Below, piece after piece: positions 35,890-47,738 of a stretch of DNA of 64,000 nt. Numbering within the stretch: position 1 is the first letter of the stretch; each line of letters begins with the position of its first letter. The stretch is taken from assembly GCA_958450325.1 (NCBI GenBank), contig OY288243.1, positions 49,988,878-50,052,877 on the forward strand, given 5' to 3'. The stretch is from Agrostemma githago (lineage: Eukaryota > Streptophyta > Magnoliopsida > Caryophyllales > Caryophyllaceae). The notes beneath the pieces were generated by a model. It was not told the DNA's origin. It saw only the letters and a program-made list of their open reading frames with translations, and searched no databases. The translations under genes were made by a program, and so were the position numbers.

Positions 35890-37369
35890 CTAACGGTCCA
35901 ACTCTTCCTCACCCTTACCGTTGGGGTGTGATCGCTTGCGTTCTTCCTCCGCGATTTTCTGAAAGCAAGCTTCTAACGCCCTATCCAAACGTGAGTCCAG
36001 CAAATCCCACTTTCTTTGCTCTTTCACAACCTTAATATGGGTCTTGTCGGTCTTGGCCCGTTCAGATGAACTGACTAAACTAGGATCGGTCCCGCTGTCT
36101 CTGGGTAGGCACTTGGTAACGGTCTCTCGAGTCACCTCCTCGCCTCTTAGTGGTACTGTCTTCCTAACTTTTGAGTCGATCTGCCCCGACGAGCGTTCAC
36201 AAACCCTTCGCCGGATAGGAACATTGTTAGTCGGTCGAACACCCTCAATAACAACGGGACGCAAGAATTTCTGCTCCCAAAAAATCCTGAACTCCCTAAG
36301 CGAATCCCCCGTCCACGGGTCAGAAGTAAAGACGATTTCAGCATCCTTTGGAATAGAAAGCTGGACACCCAGTTGACGTGACAATATGCTCGGGTAAACA
36401 CGAACTTGATCCCTCATGGATAGTATTAGCAAAACCCATGACAAAGACGAAAATGGAAACCCGATACACCCACTAGTGTTCCACCACGGGATAGACAACC
36501 TGATGACCGCATCCCCTTCAGCCAAATAGGAAAGCCAATCCTTTTCCTCGAGAATTTTACTCCACAACGGCACCATTTTTCGGCCCGTGAAACCCCTGTA
36601 ATTATAATCTTTGAAACACCAGGGAGGGACCACCAAACCAAGTCGTTCCTGCAGCCAAACCTGTACAAACACTACAAAACATCACAACCATAAAAATAAA
36701 ACCAAAAAAAGGGGGGAAAACAATACAAAAAACACACCTGTAAGATGATCCTAGAACGCCGAGAAGGTGTTCCCTGTAGCTGGACACTAGCATCAAGACC
36801 CAGAACGAGCTCACCCAAAATAAGCAAAGAAGGTGACCGTCCATGTTCCATTGCCATCACCACATCCAAAACCCGAGGATTACCCCAGCCTTCACGTGAC
36901 CTCGCATCCTCAAAAAGATAATAACAAGCAATAGCAATGTTGAAAGCACGCCCACATGCCAAGGTCGAAAGGTGACGATAGCCAACTTGTGAGAACGTCC
37001 TAGAAAGTAACTCTAAGTTAAGACCGTCCGTACCCAAATAACCCTTAGCCTCCTCTAGCGAAGAAAGGTCCAAAAAATGGTAAAACCGCTCCACATAAGC
37101 ACCATCCCCATAAGGCACACATGGTCGAACCGAGCTCCACCCGCCTATAGCATCTATCTCTTCGGGCAAAGGACAAATTTTACCCCTGGGAAAGACAAAA
37201 GCATGGTACTTCGGAACCCAAAACCTAGAACATGCCCGAAGAAGTTGTCTTGCACCTTGACTCGACTAAGCGCGACAACCACTGATAAACCATCATTTGA
37301 ACTAACCTCGGGGTCACATTTCTTAAAAGAACTAACCCACTCGGCAAGGATTTTCCCAAAACATGACAT
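35890..37369 (-). pseudogene. TE-C antisense gene 1 (homologue of TE-A/TE-B antisense gene)
   Basis: Exon 1 37369-36738, exon 2 36660-35890 (stop). The intron, 36661-36737, is only 77 bases, with CAG|GTGTG donor and TGTACAG acceptor, at the same codon as in the other elements. Motifs: PLPEEIDAIGGW, LACGRAFNIAIACYYLFE, ELVLGLDAS, and exon 2 VWLQERLGL. A one-base loss near 37235 breaks exon 1. Exon 2 is open and ends with a charged helix-like tail. The ATG at 37369 is chosen because it aligns with the starts of TE-A (11537) and TE-D (58298) and follows a TATA box. Function unknown. Confidence 0.7.
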
Positions 37370-37436
37370 GACGCTAAATATAGACGTGCTAGACCCTATG
37401 GATACTCTAGTATGTCTAAAACGAACACCCAGAACT

Positions 37437-37446
37437 TGTATATATA
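37437..37446 (-). promoter_or_regulatory. TATA box of TE-C antisense gene 1
   Basis: Minus strand reads gctatatatac, about 70 bases upstream of the antisense ATG; the same element lies in TE-D (58220). Confidence 0.55.
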
Positions 37447-38180
37447 GCCCTAATCCCACAAGAATTAGGAAACAACGAAAAATTTCCATAACCCGGGGCC
37501 CCAACCGCATCGGCCCACGCGCCCGAATTTCCGGACGCCCAAGGCCAGGCGGCCCGGAGTCCAGTTGCCTCAGCCCAAGCGCCTATAGTTATGCAGGTGA
37601 CATCCCGAGCAACCCAAGCATAGATGTTCGAACCTCCGTTGTCACCGTAGCTACCATCCTCAACCCCGGACATCGAGAACGACCTCCCGAAGTCACTAAA
37701 ACCCGTTCGGAAAACCAAAATACCCACGGAAGAGCTGCGAGAACGTGGATCTACACGTCGGACGCACAAGGCTTAGACGTTTTTTTTAGGGGGATAAGCT
37801 ACCCCACCTAGGCGTGTCGTAGCCTTTTAACGATTACCGTCGAGTCACGTCTGTAGCCTAACAAGGCAATATTACGAGTATGTAAAAGTGGTCTAACTTT
37901 TTTTCAAAAAGTGCTCGGATTTTAAATTCCGATTTTGTACTAAAGCTCATCTCCTAATATATGCGGTCAAAACGCGTTAATGTTCTACGTTAACATTTTA
38001 CGTCTCGTCCATCTCGAGTCAAAACATTTTAATCGGCGTAATATCCGACCTGATTCCCGGCTCAAACTAACGCATTTCAAAACCCCCGAAAGAAACCATT
38101 TTCGTACTCTCATGCAACGCTAATGCACCCTAAACCGAGTCACACGCAAAACGAATAAACGCAAAAGTGATTACCTGTCA

Positions 38181-38583
38181 GGCCCTGTTCTTTTCAGCTT
38201 ATTTTTAGCCCGTTTCAGACCAGCTCAGCTTCTATCAGCTCAGCCCAGCTCGTATAAGCTCAGCCCAGCTCCTATAAGCTCAACTCAGCTCAGCTCTAAT
38301 ATTTTCAGCTTAGTTCCAATATTTTCAGCTCCTAAAATAATACTCCGTAATTCAATAATAATAATAATATATTATAATATTATAATATTATTATTATAAT
38401 ATATAATAATATTATTATTATAAATTATTATTATTTTTTATTTATTTATATGAAACAGGAGTTGCATTAAGATCGAAACAAATTACAATAAGTTATTATT
38501 ATTATTATTGTTGTTGTTGTTGTTATTGCATTTCGATATTAATGCAAGTTTCTTTTTGTAAAATAATAATAATAATAATAGTA

Positions 38584-38620
<37 letters not shown>

Positions 38621-38678
38621 TAAAAATAAAAATAAAAATAAAAATAAAAATAAAAATAAAAATAAAAATAAAAATAAA

Positions 38679-38716
<38 letters not shown>

Positions 38717-39419
38717 CAATAATATTGTTGTTGTTGTTGTTGTTATTTTTATTACTTGTATCTCTTAATGTTAATAATAATAACAAATTATTATCATCAT
38801 CATCATTGTCGTTGTCGTCATCATCATCGTCATTGTTATTATTATCGGTATTATTATTATTTTATATTTTTTTTATCATCATTGTTATTATAATAATTAT
38901 TTTGAGGTCTTGAAATAGATGTTACATTCAAATATTTACAACTCTGTCTCAAGGTCATTACGATTAATTTACGTTTTTTTTACACTATTTTTTAGTGAAT
39001 AGAATATGTATTATTTGTATTGTATTAAGATTTAAGAATATCAAAATTTAAAATTTTGTATATTACATGAACAAAGATATATACATAATATTTTCTATTG
39101 TCAAGTACTAAAAAAACAAAAGTAGAAATCAAATGAATTGGAGTGAGTGCTATGTTGATGTTGTTATTATCATTACTATTATTATTAATTATTATTATTA
39201 TTATTATTATTATTACTACTATTATAATTTATTATTATTTAGTGTTATAAATTTTTTTTTCATTTTTTAAAATATTATTAGATACTTTATACAAGTAGTT
39301 ATTAGTTTCAGCTTGTTTTAATTCAGCTTAGCTCAGCTCAGCTTCTATCAGTCCAGCTCAGCTCCTATCAGACCAGCTCAGCTCAGCTCAACCCTATTTC
39401 AGCCGAAAAGAACATGGCC
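38181..39419. mobile_element. Harbinger/Tourist-like MITE inserted in TE-C
   Basis: Inverted ends GGCCCTGTTCTTTTCAGC and its near complement (gccgaaaagaacatggcc). The 3-bp target TCA is duplicated at 38178-38180 and 39420-39422; TE-D has the uninterrupted site with one copy (TGA on the plus strand at 57501-57503). GGCCCTGTT ends with a 3-bp target fit PIF/Harbinger-related MITEs. Many agctcagctcagct repeats lie near both ends. No transposase. Confidence 0.8.
38343..38930. repeat. Trinucleotide and hexanucleotide microsatellite
   Basis: Runs of aat/taa, about ten units of aaataa-type hexamer (near 38616-38680), then aac/ttg and atc runs. Open frames through it (poly-Ile, poly-Lys, poly-Leu) are artefacts. 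A similar short tract lies at 39160-39240. Confidence 0.9.
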
Positions 39420-39532
39420 TCAATCTAGGTAAACAATTCGCCAAACGAAAACGCAAGGCTAATCCAACCAATTCAAATACTAAAAATCTAAAACAATTAT
39501 GCAAAATATACAAATCCTCATACAAATTGAGG

Positions 39533-42500
39533 TTAGGAATGACCTCTAGAAGCCGCGCCGACGGCAATCACAATCTCGCAAAGCTGGTCATCTAAACCTA
39601 GATCCTCCAAGTCTATAAGAGGAGACTCACTACCGTCCATCCCCGACAGCATATCTAGAGTAGCTGTCTCGGGATTCCCTCCAACCTCCTCAGTAGCACC
39701 CGTAGCCTCAGCTTCGGCCTCAACCTCCCTTTCGATCTGATGCCTAGCCTCACCCTGTGTTGAGGTCTCGCCACGGGATCGAGCCAGCTGCTCCTTTAGG
39801 AAGGCGATCTCGTCAGCTTGAGATTGCAGGAGCCGTTGTGCCTCAACCTCTCTCGCCTCGAGCTCGGTCACTCGAGTCTTCAACTGCCCCACCATATCCG
39901 GAACATCCTGCAAATACACTTAAGCATTAGGAAAGTACACAACCAGCCTAAAAAGCCACCTTAGTCACGTAAACTCACCGATCGAGGCCCCGAAGTGTCA
40001 CGGGAGACCCTCGAGGCATAGGCCCGGAAGCAGTTGGCAGCCTGCCATAACCGCTGATGGCAAGCCGAGGAAACCTGAGAGTGCAACCATAGAAGTTAGG
40101 AAAACCGACCCTAATTCTTAGAGCCCAAACGAAGAACAAAAAAACTCTCCCGGTGCACCCGGTCACGCCACTCAATTCCGGCATCCATCTTCTCAGCAGA
40201 ACAAGGGGGGAGGGGCTCAGTAAAGGGTATCCCAGCCGCATCCACCCTAAGTAGCATTAGGGGAAAATCTGGGGGTTGGATTTCATCAGCCGGATCGGCC
40301 AGCTGAGAAGACAACGGTTGATCGGTCAGAGGGCAAATAAACAATAAACCACAAAGCAAGTCTTAGAACCAAAATTAGAACCTTACCACGAGGCGATACC
40401 AAGCTAACCGTCGGGTGACGTGTGACAGATAAGAGGCGCCAGGCACCAGGAGTGTATCGCTTCCCTCTCCGTCTCTGTCCTCAAGAACCTCTGCAGCAGT
40501 CGGCGGTCTAAACATGGTCCGGGGAGGTTCAATCGGCACCCTGAAATCGTCGTATAGGCACTGACGCACCAACCGCTCGCCCAGATACCAGATTGGGCGA
40601 AACAACGTAGGAAGGAGCATCCTCCTATAACTTCTATGTCTCAGCTCCGTAGCCACATACTCCGGCACTCCCTCGTAATCAGCCCAAGGACGGGCCACAA
40701 ACTACTCAAACAAAACCAACATCCTAATAAATCCCGAACCTTGGGGGCTACTGAACAAAATAGACCATAAATGGGAAACTTACATCTTCAACGCGTAGCT
40801 TATTCACTAACGCATTCTCCGACGGGTAATGGCTAATTGTGCTCTTAGGTTGAGCAAGCCTCCACTCGATCCCCGCCGGAAATCTCTTTGGGTGCACCCG
40901 CACCGTCTTAGGTGCTAAACACGGGAAGTAAGAGTAGATCCAAGCCAGAAAAATCCCAAAATAACCTTAACAAAACCAAGCCGAAACTAAGTAGAACTTC
41001 AAATACAAGAGTGAGAACAATAACTAACCTCCAGTATAAGGCCCAGACCCACAATGGGCACAACCGAGGCCGACTCTATCACCAGCGGCCTCACCATGAC
41101 TTGCAGGCAGCGAGTCATCTCCGCAAAAGCCGCGGTCACCCAATCGTAGCAAACCAGCTGAGCCAGGTCCTCTAGGAAAGGCAGGATCCTAGTGCTGAAC
41201 CTCTCACCCTTGTTCGAGAAATGGGTCGACCGTAGGAAATACCACAACCACAACCGGGCATCCTGCTCCGGCGGTTGGGTTCCCGACCCTCCAACACCGC
41301 CACTCGCTCAAAGTGGTCGGTGATATAAGAACTCACTATACCGTGAGGCGCACTATATGCCTCACGCGGTAAACAATCCTCGATAAGGCCCCGCACCTCA
41401 TCGCTATCTAGACTAGGGTCCCCGGCGGCCCACCTAATCCTATCCGGGCCCCAAGGCAGACCGCTAATCATCCCAAAGTCCTCTAGGGTCATCCCTACTT
41501 CCCCAAAAGCCATGTGGAAGGTCGAGGTAGTATCATGAAAGCGATCTATCATCGCCCTAATCACCATAAGGTTGCACTTAGTCTTGCAACCCACCAACCT
41601 AGCCCATTATCCAACCACGGGACCTAGAGCGGTCCTCTCGATAATCCTCTTTACCGTAGGGGTCAACTTTTGAAAATAGATATCAAGACACGTAGTAAAA
41701 CCCGAGAAAGTCCTCATCGGACCTGGGGGCTGCAAACCAAAACAACGCTAGGATGAACAAGACAAATCTAGCCTAACCCGAAAATAAAACCAATAATAAA
41801 TATGAGACACAAACCAATAAACACGAATAAAGCACTCACCAGGCCCCGCACGATGCGGTTAGAAATGTGGCGGTCAAGGTGAAACGTCAGCTGATGACCA
41901 TCCCAGTCCCGAGCCCACTCGGGATCTTCATAAACAATATCTTCGTCCTCCGGTGCAAGAGCCGGGGCATGAGCCCACCTAGCAACCGCCTCCGGAAGCT
42001 TACGCTTCTTCACTCTATCGAATTCAGCCTCATTAATGGACTCGGGATCGTGACGCTGGGACGAGATGCTCCTGTGTCTTCTGCGAATCCCTCGGGGAGT
42101 CTGCGAACTGGCCCAGGCAACCTCCATACTAGCACTAGAACCGACCGAGGAAGTTCCCTCGGGACGCTCGGTATCATCTCTAGCTGTAAACAAAAACAAA
42201 AAAGAAACATAACCCTAGTCAGGCTAAATCAGCTTAAACAGGTCAAAATAGGCTTAAAATTTCGGATAAGAATATCAAAATTCCAAGAAAGCCTCTAGCA
42301 CCCATTTTCGATCCCGGTCACAATGGAAGTGGTTTAGGGAAAATCCGGCATCATTAAGGCACCTTTTTGTCCGTCTTAAGACACACAAAACCCCACAGAA
42401 GGTCCTAAATATCGTCCTAGCCCGTAAAAATTAACAAGAGAACTACCCACATCCTCAAACACTATTTGGACAAAACTATGTAAAACAGATACGAGAATAA

Positions 42501-42772
42501 TCGAGAAACGATCCTTAAACCCTAGCATTCCAAACACATTCCCCTAAAAGGCCATTGCCGCACCTCGAGCATCCTTATCAAGATTATAACCAACCTAACA
42601 AGCTCTAATCGACCCTAATTCAACAATGAAATTGAGCACAAGCATCGAAACTTAGTAAATAAAAAACGACCAAATCGATTTTCTAGGGTTTTCAACAAAA
42701 CAAACAAATAATCAATCAAATCAAGTTAAATCAACGTTAAATGAGCAAAGAGCACTAACCCGGAGTCGACAT
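39533..42772 (-). pseudogene. TE-C antisense gene 2 with plant mobile domain (8 exons)
   Basis: I infer exons from splice consensus and continuous frames: 42772-42760, 42183-41840, 41729-41029, 40914-40784, 40697-40387, about 40302-40150, 40074-39979 and 39907-39533. Exon 3 carries the plant mobile domain (STFHMAFGEVGMTLEDFGMI, later YDWVTAAFAEMTRCL), a domain shared by transposons and plant MAIN/MAIL genes that silence transposons. The last exon is a coiled coil (RVTELEAREVEAQRLL) with an acidic end. Defects: in-frame TAA at 41607-41609, a frameshift near 41265 and a donor GT changed to GA near 40150. TE-D keeps only the last three exons. The exon map is inference; transcripts would decide. 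Confidence 0.65.
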
Positions 42773-43354
42773 CGTCGTAAATAGCGAACATCAAGACAAG
42801 TTTGACAAGAAAAGTCGAAGAATCAACCTTGAGGTGAAAGGGGCGACGCGTTTGATTTTTGTACAAAGAAACGATCGCCCCAATTTTCGTTTACTTAAAC
42901 AGACGCTGATCACAAAAACCCGACTGCACCAGCTGACGCGCTTGAGTCCTGGCACGCTGGGGGCTGGGCGCCTGAGTCTTGGGGCGCTGAGGGATGCGCA
43001 TCTAAACAGCCCATTATAAACTAAAACAAACAAATTCGATACACATAAAACATGCACCTACTAAGACAAGCAAAATAACAATAATGGGACAACTACTAAT
43101 CAACATCGATAATACACTCTCGACAATAAGACAAGCATAAGAAACGCACTTAACCTAAACGCTGCACCCGGACGCGTAACAAAGCAAATCTAAACCAAAC
43201 TAATCTAAATAGACTCTAAACAAATCTCAAACGCATAAACAAACCAAAACAAAAGCAATAACAAACCCAAACAAAGTAAGACAAGCTGCAAAACAAGATT
43301 AACTAAGACAAACTCACAAAACAAGCATTTAACTAAAACGAATAAACAAACAGC
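42773..43354. other. TE-C region between antisense gene 2 and the tandem arrays
   Basis: Lies upstream of antisense gene 2 on the minus strand. A possible TATA-like tttataat (minus strand, about 43013-43020) is far from the ATG. No other feature seen. Confidence 0.4.
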
Positions 43355-43664
43355 ATTTTTGCCCGAGGGTCAGAGTTATCCCGGAGGAACAGCAACAACA
43401 TTTTGCCCGAGGGTCAGAGTTATCACGGAGGCACAGCAATTTTGCCCGAGGGTCAGAGTTATCCTGGAGGCACAGCAACAACATTTTTGCCCGAGGGTCA
43501 GAGTTATCCCGGAGGCACAGCAACAGCATTTTTGCCTGAGGGTCAGAGTTATCCCGGAAGAACAGCAACAGCAATTTTGCCCGAGGGTTAGAGTTATCCC
43601 GGAGGCACAGCAACAACAATTTTGCCCGAGGGTCAGAGTTATCCAGGAGGCACAGCAATTTTAG
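43355..43664 (+). repeat. Seven-copy ~44-bp tandem array, TE-C 3' UTR
   Basis: Unit ttttgcccgagggtcagagt then tatcccggaggcacagcaac; spacing between copies varies from about 36 to 46 bases. TE-D has six copies of the same unit at about 55270-55540. All frames stay open because the unit lacks stops. Confidence 0.9.
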
Positions 43665-43990
43665 TCCTAGGGGTCAAAAGCATCCCGAAAGACAACTATT
43701 CGAGTGGAGACTAACGCCCTCGAATGGTTTTATATCACTTTATTTTAGTCTTAGGGGTCAAAAGCATCCCGAAAGACAGCTATTCGAGTGGAGACTAACG
43801 CCCTCGAATGGTTTTATACCACTTTATTTTAGTCTTAGGGGTCACAAGCATCCCGAAAGACAGTTATTCGAGTGGAGACCAACGCCGTCGAATGGTTTTA
43901 TATCACGTTGTTTTGTCCTAGGGGTCATAAGCATCCCGAAGACGACCGCTCGAGTGGAGACTAACGCCCTCGAACGTTTCGTTTCATCAA
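43665..43990 (+). repeat. Four-copy ~83-bp tandem array, TE-C 3' UTR
   Basis: Unit contains aggggtcaaaagcatcccga and gagtggagactaacgccctc. The core ctcga-ggcgttagtctcc is also the heart of the TE-D array at 55018-55240, though unit length there is about 54 bases. Confidence 0.88.
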
Positions 43991-44344
43991 GGGTTCACAA
44001 GCAGCCCAAAATATACTTGTACAAATAAAAACCAACTTAATGCGTTGCTAGCGTGCAGAAACACTTAAAATTAAACGAAACCTTTAAATAAACCGAAGAA
44101 GACAAAGCACGCGCGCACAAAGGATCAAGAGCAAGATATAAATTAACGGCCCGGACCCAAGCAAGCAACCGCAAGCGAAGACGTCAGGTATGATTTCTAA
44201 GCCATGGCTGGCGAGCCTCAACACGTAGTCCACTGGACTTAAAACGACCCGAACGGACAGCCACCAGGTCGTAATCTTCGATTGACCTGGGCGGCTATAC
44301 TTTGACTTTCGCCTTGTCCAAGCCTCAGTCAAAGTGCAGGCTTC

Positions 44345-46510
44345 TGTAGACACTTAGATTTGGACCTGGTGGCTGCAGAAGTGCCCAACAAACACCCGAT
44401 GACGATAGGACTGCAACGCGACACAGGTTCGGGATGTTGTAGGTAGTTTAACTATAGAACAGATCAAAAAATTACACGGAAAAATTAAAAACTAACATGA
44501 TGGCAGCCTTAGTCGTGTCATTACGGTCACATAAACATTAATTAGAGTTAATTCCGACATCGGGACCCCGAGTTGGCCCCGAAACTCAAACCGAGTCAAC
44601 ACCGTGTCAAGCAAACCACGGGATGAACACCCGAGGCCCACTAAAACCACGGCGCTAGGTCAAGCCGTGGGAAGCCTTAACACCAAAGAAACGTATTATA
44701 CACCCGTCTAATGGTTTTGGAAAGTATCAAAACCGTATCCTCAAAATCCCAATCGCCCCACCCTACGCGCCTGGGTCTCACAGAGCCTTAGCCCAGGCGC
44801 CTGAGTCCTGGTGCACCCCAGCTCAGGCGTCCATATGGGCGAAGAGGGCCGAAAACACCTATAAATACCCCTCTCCGCCTCATTCATTCGACACAATTCA
44901 TTCTTCTCTTCCCCCTCCAAACTCTCGTTAAGGGCTCGCACTCCGACACCCGAGGCAAACGATCCACTCGATCATAGTTTCGATAAATAAAAAGTGACAT
45001 CGACGCTACTCCTCACCTTCGAGCACCCCACTCGATACCGAGGTGCCTGTGATCGACTAGCTCAAAACTAGTAACGAAGTTCTGCCAGATTAGCCGCAGA
45101 ACTAGTCCTTAGCAACGAAGCTCTGCCGGAGTAGCCGCGGGAAGGTCAAACGGCAATGGAGTTCTGCCGGAGTCATTGGTCAAGCAAGGAGGATCCGCCT
45201 GTTGATCGAGTCGTCACTAGGTTGCCATATAAATAAAACTTTCCATATTTGTACTTTCTATTATTATGCACTACGACAACACTAGATGTGGGCGCTAGGC
45301 CCACGAGCATCTACTAAAATACGTAACGTCCCAACTTCGACCACAAATACTAAAACACACAAAATAGACCCGAGTAATTCCGATATTCGTTCTCAAGACT
45401 ACCTATGCATCTAGTCCCGTTTAGTGTATACTCGGAGGGTGCAACTCCTCACAATGTGATTTACTTACATTCGCATTTACAGTTTTTCGTATGATTTATT
45501 GCTTTTATGACCTTATAATCGCATGCTAAATCACCTAACACAGAATTCAAAACATAAAATAACTTAAAACTGAACAAAGTGATGGTCGGGTTCCGTATTA
45601 GTCCGGGTGCTCACCTTATTAGGTTCGACGCATCTCTATTAATGATGAACCGACGCATCTTAAGCAAAATACCAGGTAAGGTATATCACAAGAATGACTA
45701 ATATCCGTATTATTGCGTTAAACCTGATTTGCTAATACGTATAATACATAGTACTCTCTACACTCCTACGTGCATCTTTTCATGGCCTGCTTGTCACGTG
45801 AAATCGCATGCAAAGAATGTAAACACAACTACTTCGACGATAAAACTTACTTGTCCTTAAAACAACCGACGTAGCAAGAAACATAGGGTTAAGATAATGG
45901 ATGTTACAGTATTTCCACCACAACAAAAGAACTAGGATATCAGTCAACCGATTGATTAGTAGAGGCCGCTATAGTGCGGGCGAGATTGGGTGTTGACATC
46001 TATCGGATGTTGGCTTCCCAATACGTACCCTCACCCCTTATTCAGAATCGACGGTTTCCGGATGTTCGAAACCATTGTCAAAGAGAGTTATTCCAGGCAT
46101 GGAGGGCTTAAGGGTACAAGTCTTTAAATTTAGGTCTCGTGCCACTCAACTTTGAGCCGGTAAGAGAGCAAAGTTGACTTGAACGGTTTCCGAGTCCCCA
46201 TAATTGACTTGGTGGCGACTCCACAAATCGACAACGAATTCAGTTCACTAAAAAGGTCGCCTTACCAAATGAATCGGCATTTATACATTTACAACCACGT
46301 CTCGATCGATTCCCAAACGAAAACACGGGTGCCCGCACCCGTCTAGTACAAGTCCGGATCGTCATCCAAATCGAGGTCCGACACTTCCCCCCGTATGCGA
46401 GATCACACCGGCCCCCGACAGGGAGGGGGCCGCGTGGGTGGCCGCCGTCACACGTTGAAAACCGGGTCGGTCCCGCGTGGAGCGCCGGGCGGTGCGGACG
46501 GACGTCCACA
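44345..46510 (+). repeat. TE-C 3' LTR
   Basis: Begins TGTAGACAC and ends CA, 2166 bases, followed by the target copy gttag. A block with agttctgccggagt repeats (45070-45180) lies after the TATA box. It is homologous along its length to the TE-D LTR and to LTR-E. Confidence 0.93.
44860..44868 (+). promoter_or_regulatory. LTR promoter TATA box (TE-C)
   Basis: ctataaata followed by cccctct, same context as in TE-B and TE-D. Confidence 0.7.
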
Positions 46511-46701
46511 GTTAGTCGCTAAATTTAGCGACCAATGTCGATCGCTCGTCTATATTAGCGACCGACATCGGTCGCCCGCATCCTATTTACGCGACCACGA
46601 AGGTCGACCGCCTATTAGCGACCGATATCGATCGCCCGTCTTTTTTAGCGACAGAAGACGGTCGCCGATAGCGGTCGACTGTTTCCTATTTTCTAGTAGT
46701 G
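46511..46701. mobile_element. CACTA-1, right terminus
   Basis: Subterminal palindromes GCGACCGACATCGGTCGC (46558-46575) and a near copy at 46618-46635, then the end TTTTCTAGTAGTG, the inverse of a CACTACTAGAAAA terminus. The 3-bp target would be ttt (46702-46704); the other end is not in the window. Confidence 0.75.
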
Positions 46702-46906
46702 TTTACACAATTAAAACTCAAATTTATGGATGTAACTGAGCAACTATTAGGTTTCGAAACGGAGAAATAGATTAAATAGAAGAATGAGAGAGGTAAACTA
46801 TATACCATAAATTGGATTTTCTCATAGGATTATTGAACAAGAGAATTTCATGGGCGGATTTTCTTATATGGGATAATGGTTACTCCTTCACCTTCTCTTT
46901 ATACTA

Positions 46907-47167
46907 CTCCCTTCGTTCGTATTCAAAGGTTTCGCTTTCCATTTGAACAAAGATCAAGAAAGTAGTAAAATAATATTAAAAGTACAATTATTAGGGATAA
47001 ATTAATATTTAATTATTCAAAGTGTACTTTTATAATGGCATATTGTGTAAATATGTTAGTAAAATAAGAGTAATTTGGTCCAAAATTTGGACTAAAAAGG
47101 AAAGGGGTCATTTGGATTTGAACGGTCCAAAATGAAATACATACCCTTTGGATACGAACGGAGGGAG
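46907..47167. mobile_element. Stowaway MITE 1
   Basis: Inverted ends CTCCCTTCGTTCGTATTCAA and the complement of CTCCCTCCGTTCGTATCCAA, flanked by TA on both sides (46905-46906, 47168-47169); 261 bases. A Tc1/mariner-related non-autonomous element. Confidence 0.88.
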
Positions 47168-47181
47168 TATAATAAAATAAA

Positions 47182-47729
47182 GGGTTATTTCATGGGAATA
47201 ATACCAACTATGAGTGTGCTTCTTAAATTAATACAGACTATACGTAATCTCATTTTAATACGAACTACGCCTTCATTAATTTAATCTCGCTTTGTTATGG
47301 TTGACCGGCTACCTGTTGAACCTTTCTTTTTCAACTCTTCCTCTAACTTTTCTTCTTCTAATTCACATTTCGTGTTCATTTTCGGCCATTGATAAAAAAA
47401 AAAATTCCAAAAATTTATCTTCCATTTGTTTTTCAATTAGCTCACATTTCTTCTGTGAGGTCACATTTATCAAAGGTAACCTCACATTTCTTCTGATTTT
47501 AAAAAAAAAGTTTTTATTGTAATTTTGGCTTTCACGATAACTACAACGGACCTAATAAAACCTTAGAAAGTTACAACAAGTCACTATGACCGCTAATAGC
47601 AAGTCATAATTTTATACATAGCAAAGCGAGATTATTGAATGCGTAGTTCATATTAAAATGAGATTACGTATAGTTTGTATTAATTTAAGAAGCACACGCA
47701 TAGCTGGTATTATTCCCATGAAATAACCC
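47182..47729. mobile_element. Mutator-like MITE with 9-bp target duplication
   Basis: Inverted repeats of about 110 bases starting GGGTTATTTCATGGGAATAA, and an exact 9-bp duplication taaaataaa at 47173-47181 and 47730-47738. The 9-bp target and long inverted repeats are the Mutator pattern. The 330-base interior shows nothing coding. Confidence 0.85.
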
Positions 47730-47738
47730 TAAAATAAA

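Larger units (their letters stand above)
34156..46510 (+). mobile_element. TE-C: Tat-lineage retrotransposon, 3' two-fifths
   Basis: Contains the integrase end, hairpin, a tandem block, two antisense genes, 3' UTR arrays, a degraded polypurine tract (aaagtgcaggcttc, 44331-44344) and the 3' LTR. Its 5' LTR start is at 16612-16643. Target duplication gttag at 16607-16611 and 46511-46515. The 5' LTR rest, gag, protease and RT are deleted. Same family as TE-D; distinct from TE-A and TE-B in LTR and antisense genes. Confidence 0.9.

Noticed and set aside
38483..38913. Open frames on both strands (poly-Leu, poly-Ile, poly-Lys)
   Set aside because: They follow directly from the AT-only microsatellite and have no coding signal.
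43329..43664. Open frames reading PEGQSYPGGTA-type repeats, also at 55261-55553
   Set aside because: The tandem unit happens to lack stops in several frames on both strands; repeats in an untranslated region explain it.
43355..43664. CRISPR-like regular repeats
   Set aside because: No unique spacers; units are continuous tandem copies in a plant retrotransposon.
46240..46739. Proline/arginine-rich frames near 46.3 and 52.6 kb on opposite strands
   Set aside because: The same GC-rich LTR end of TE-C and TE-D read in two directions.
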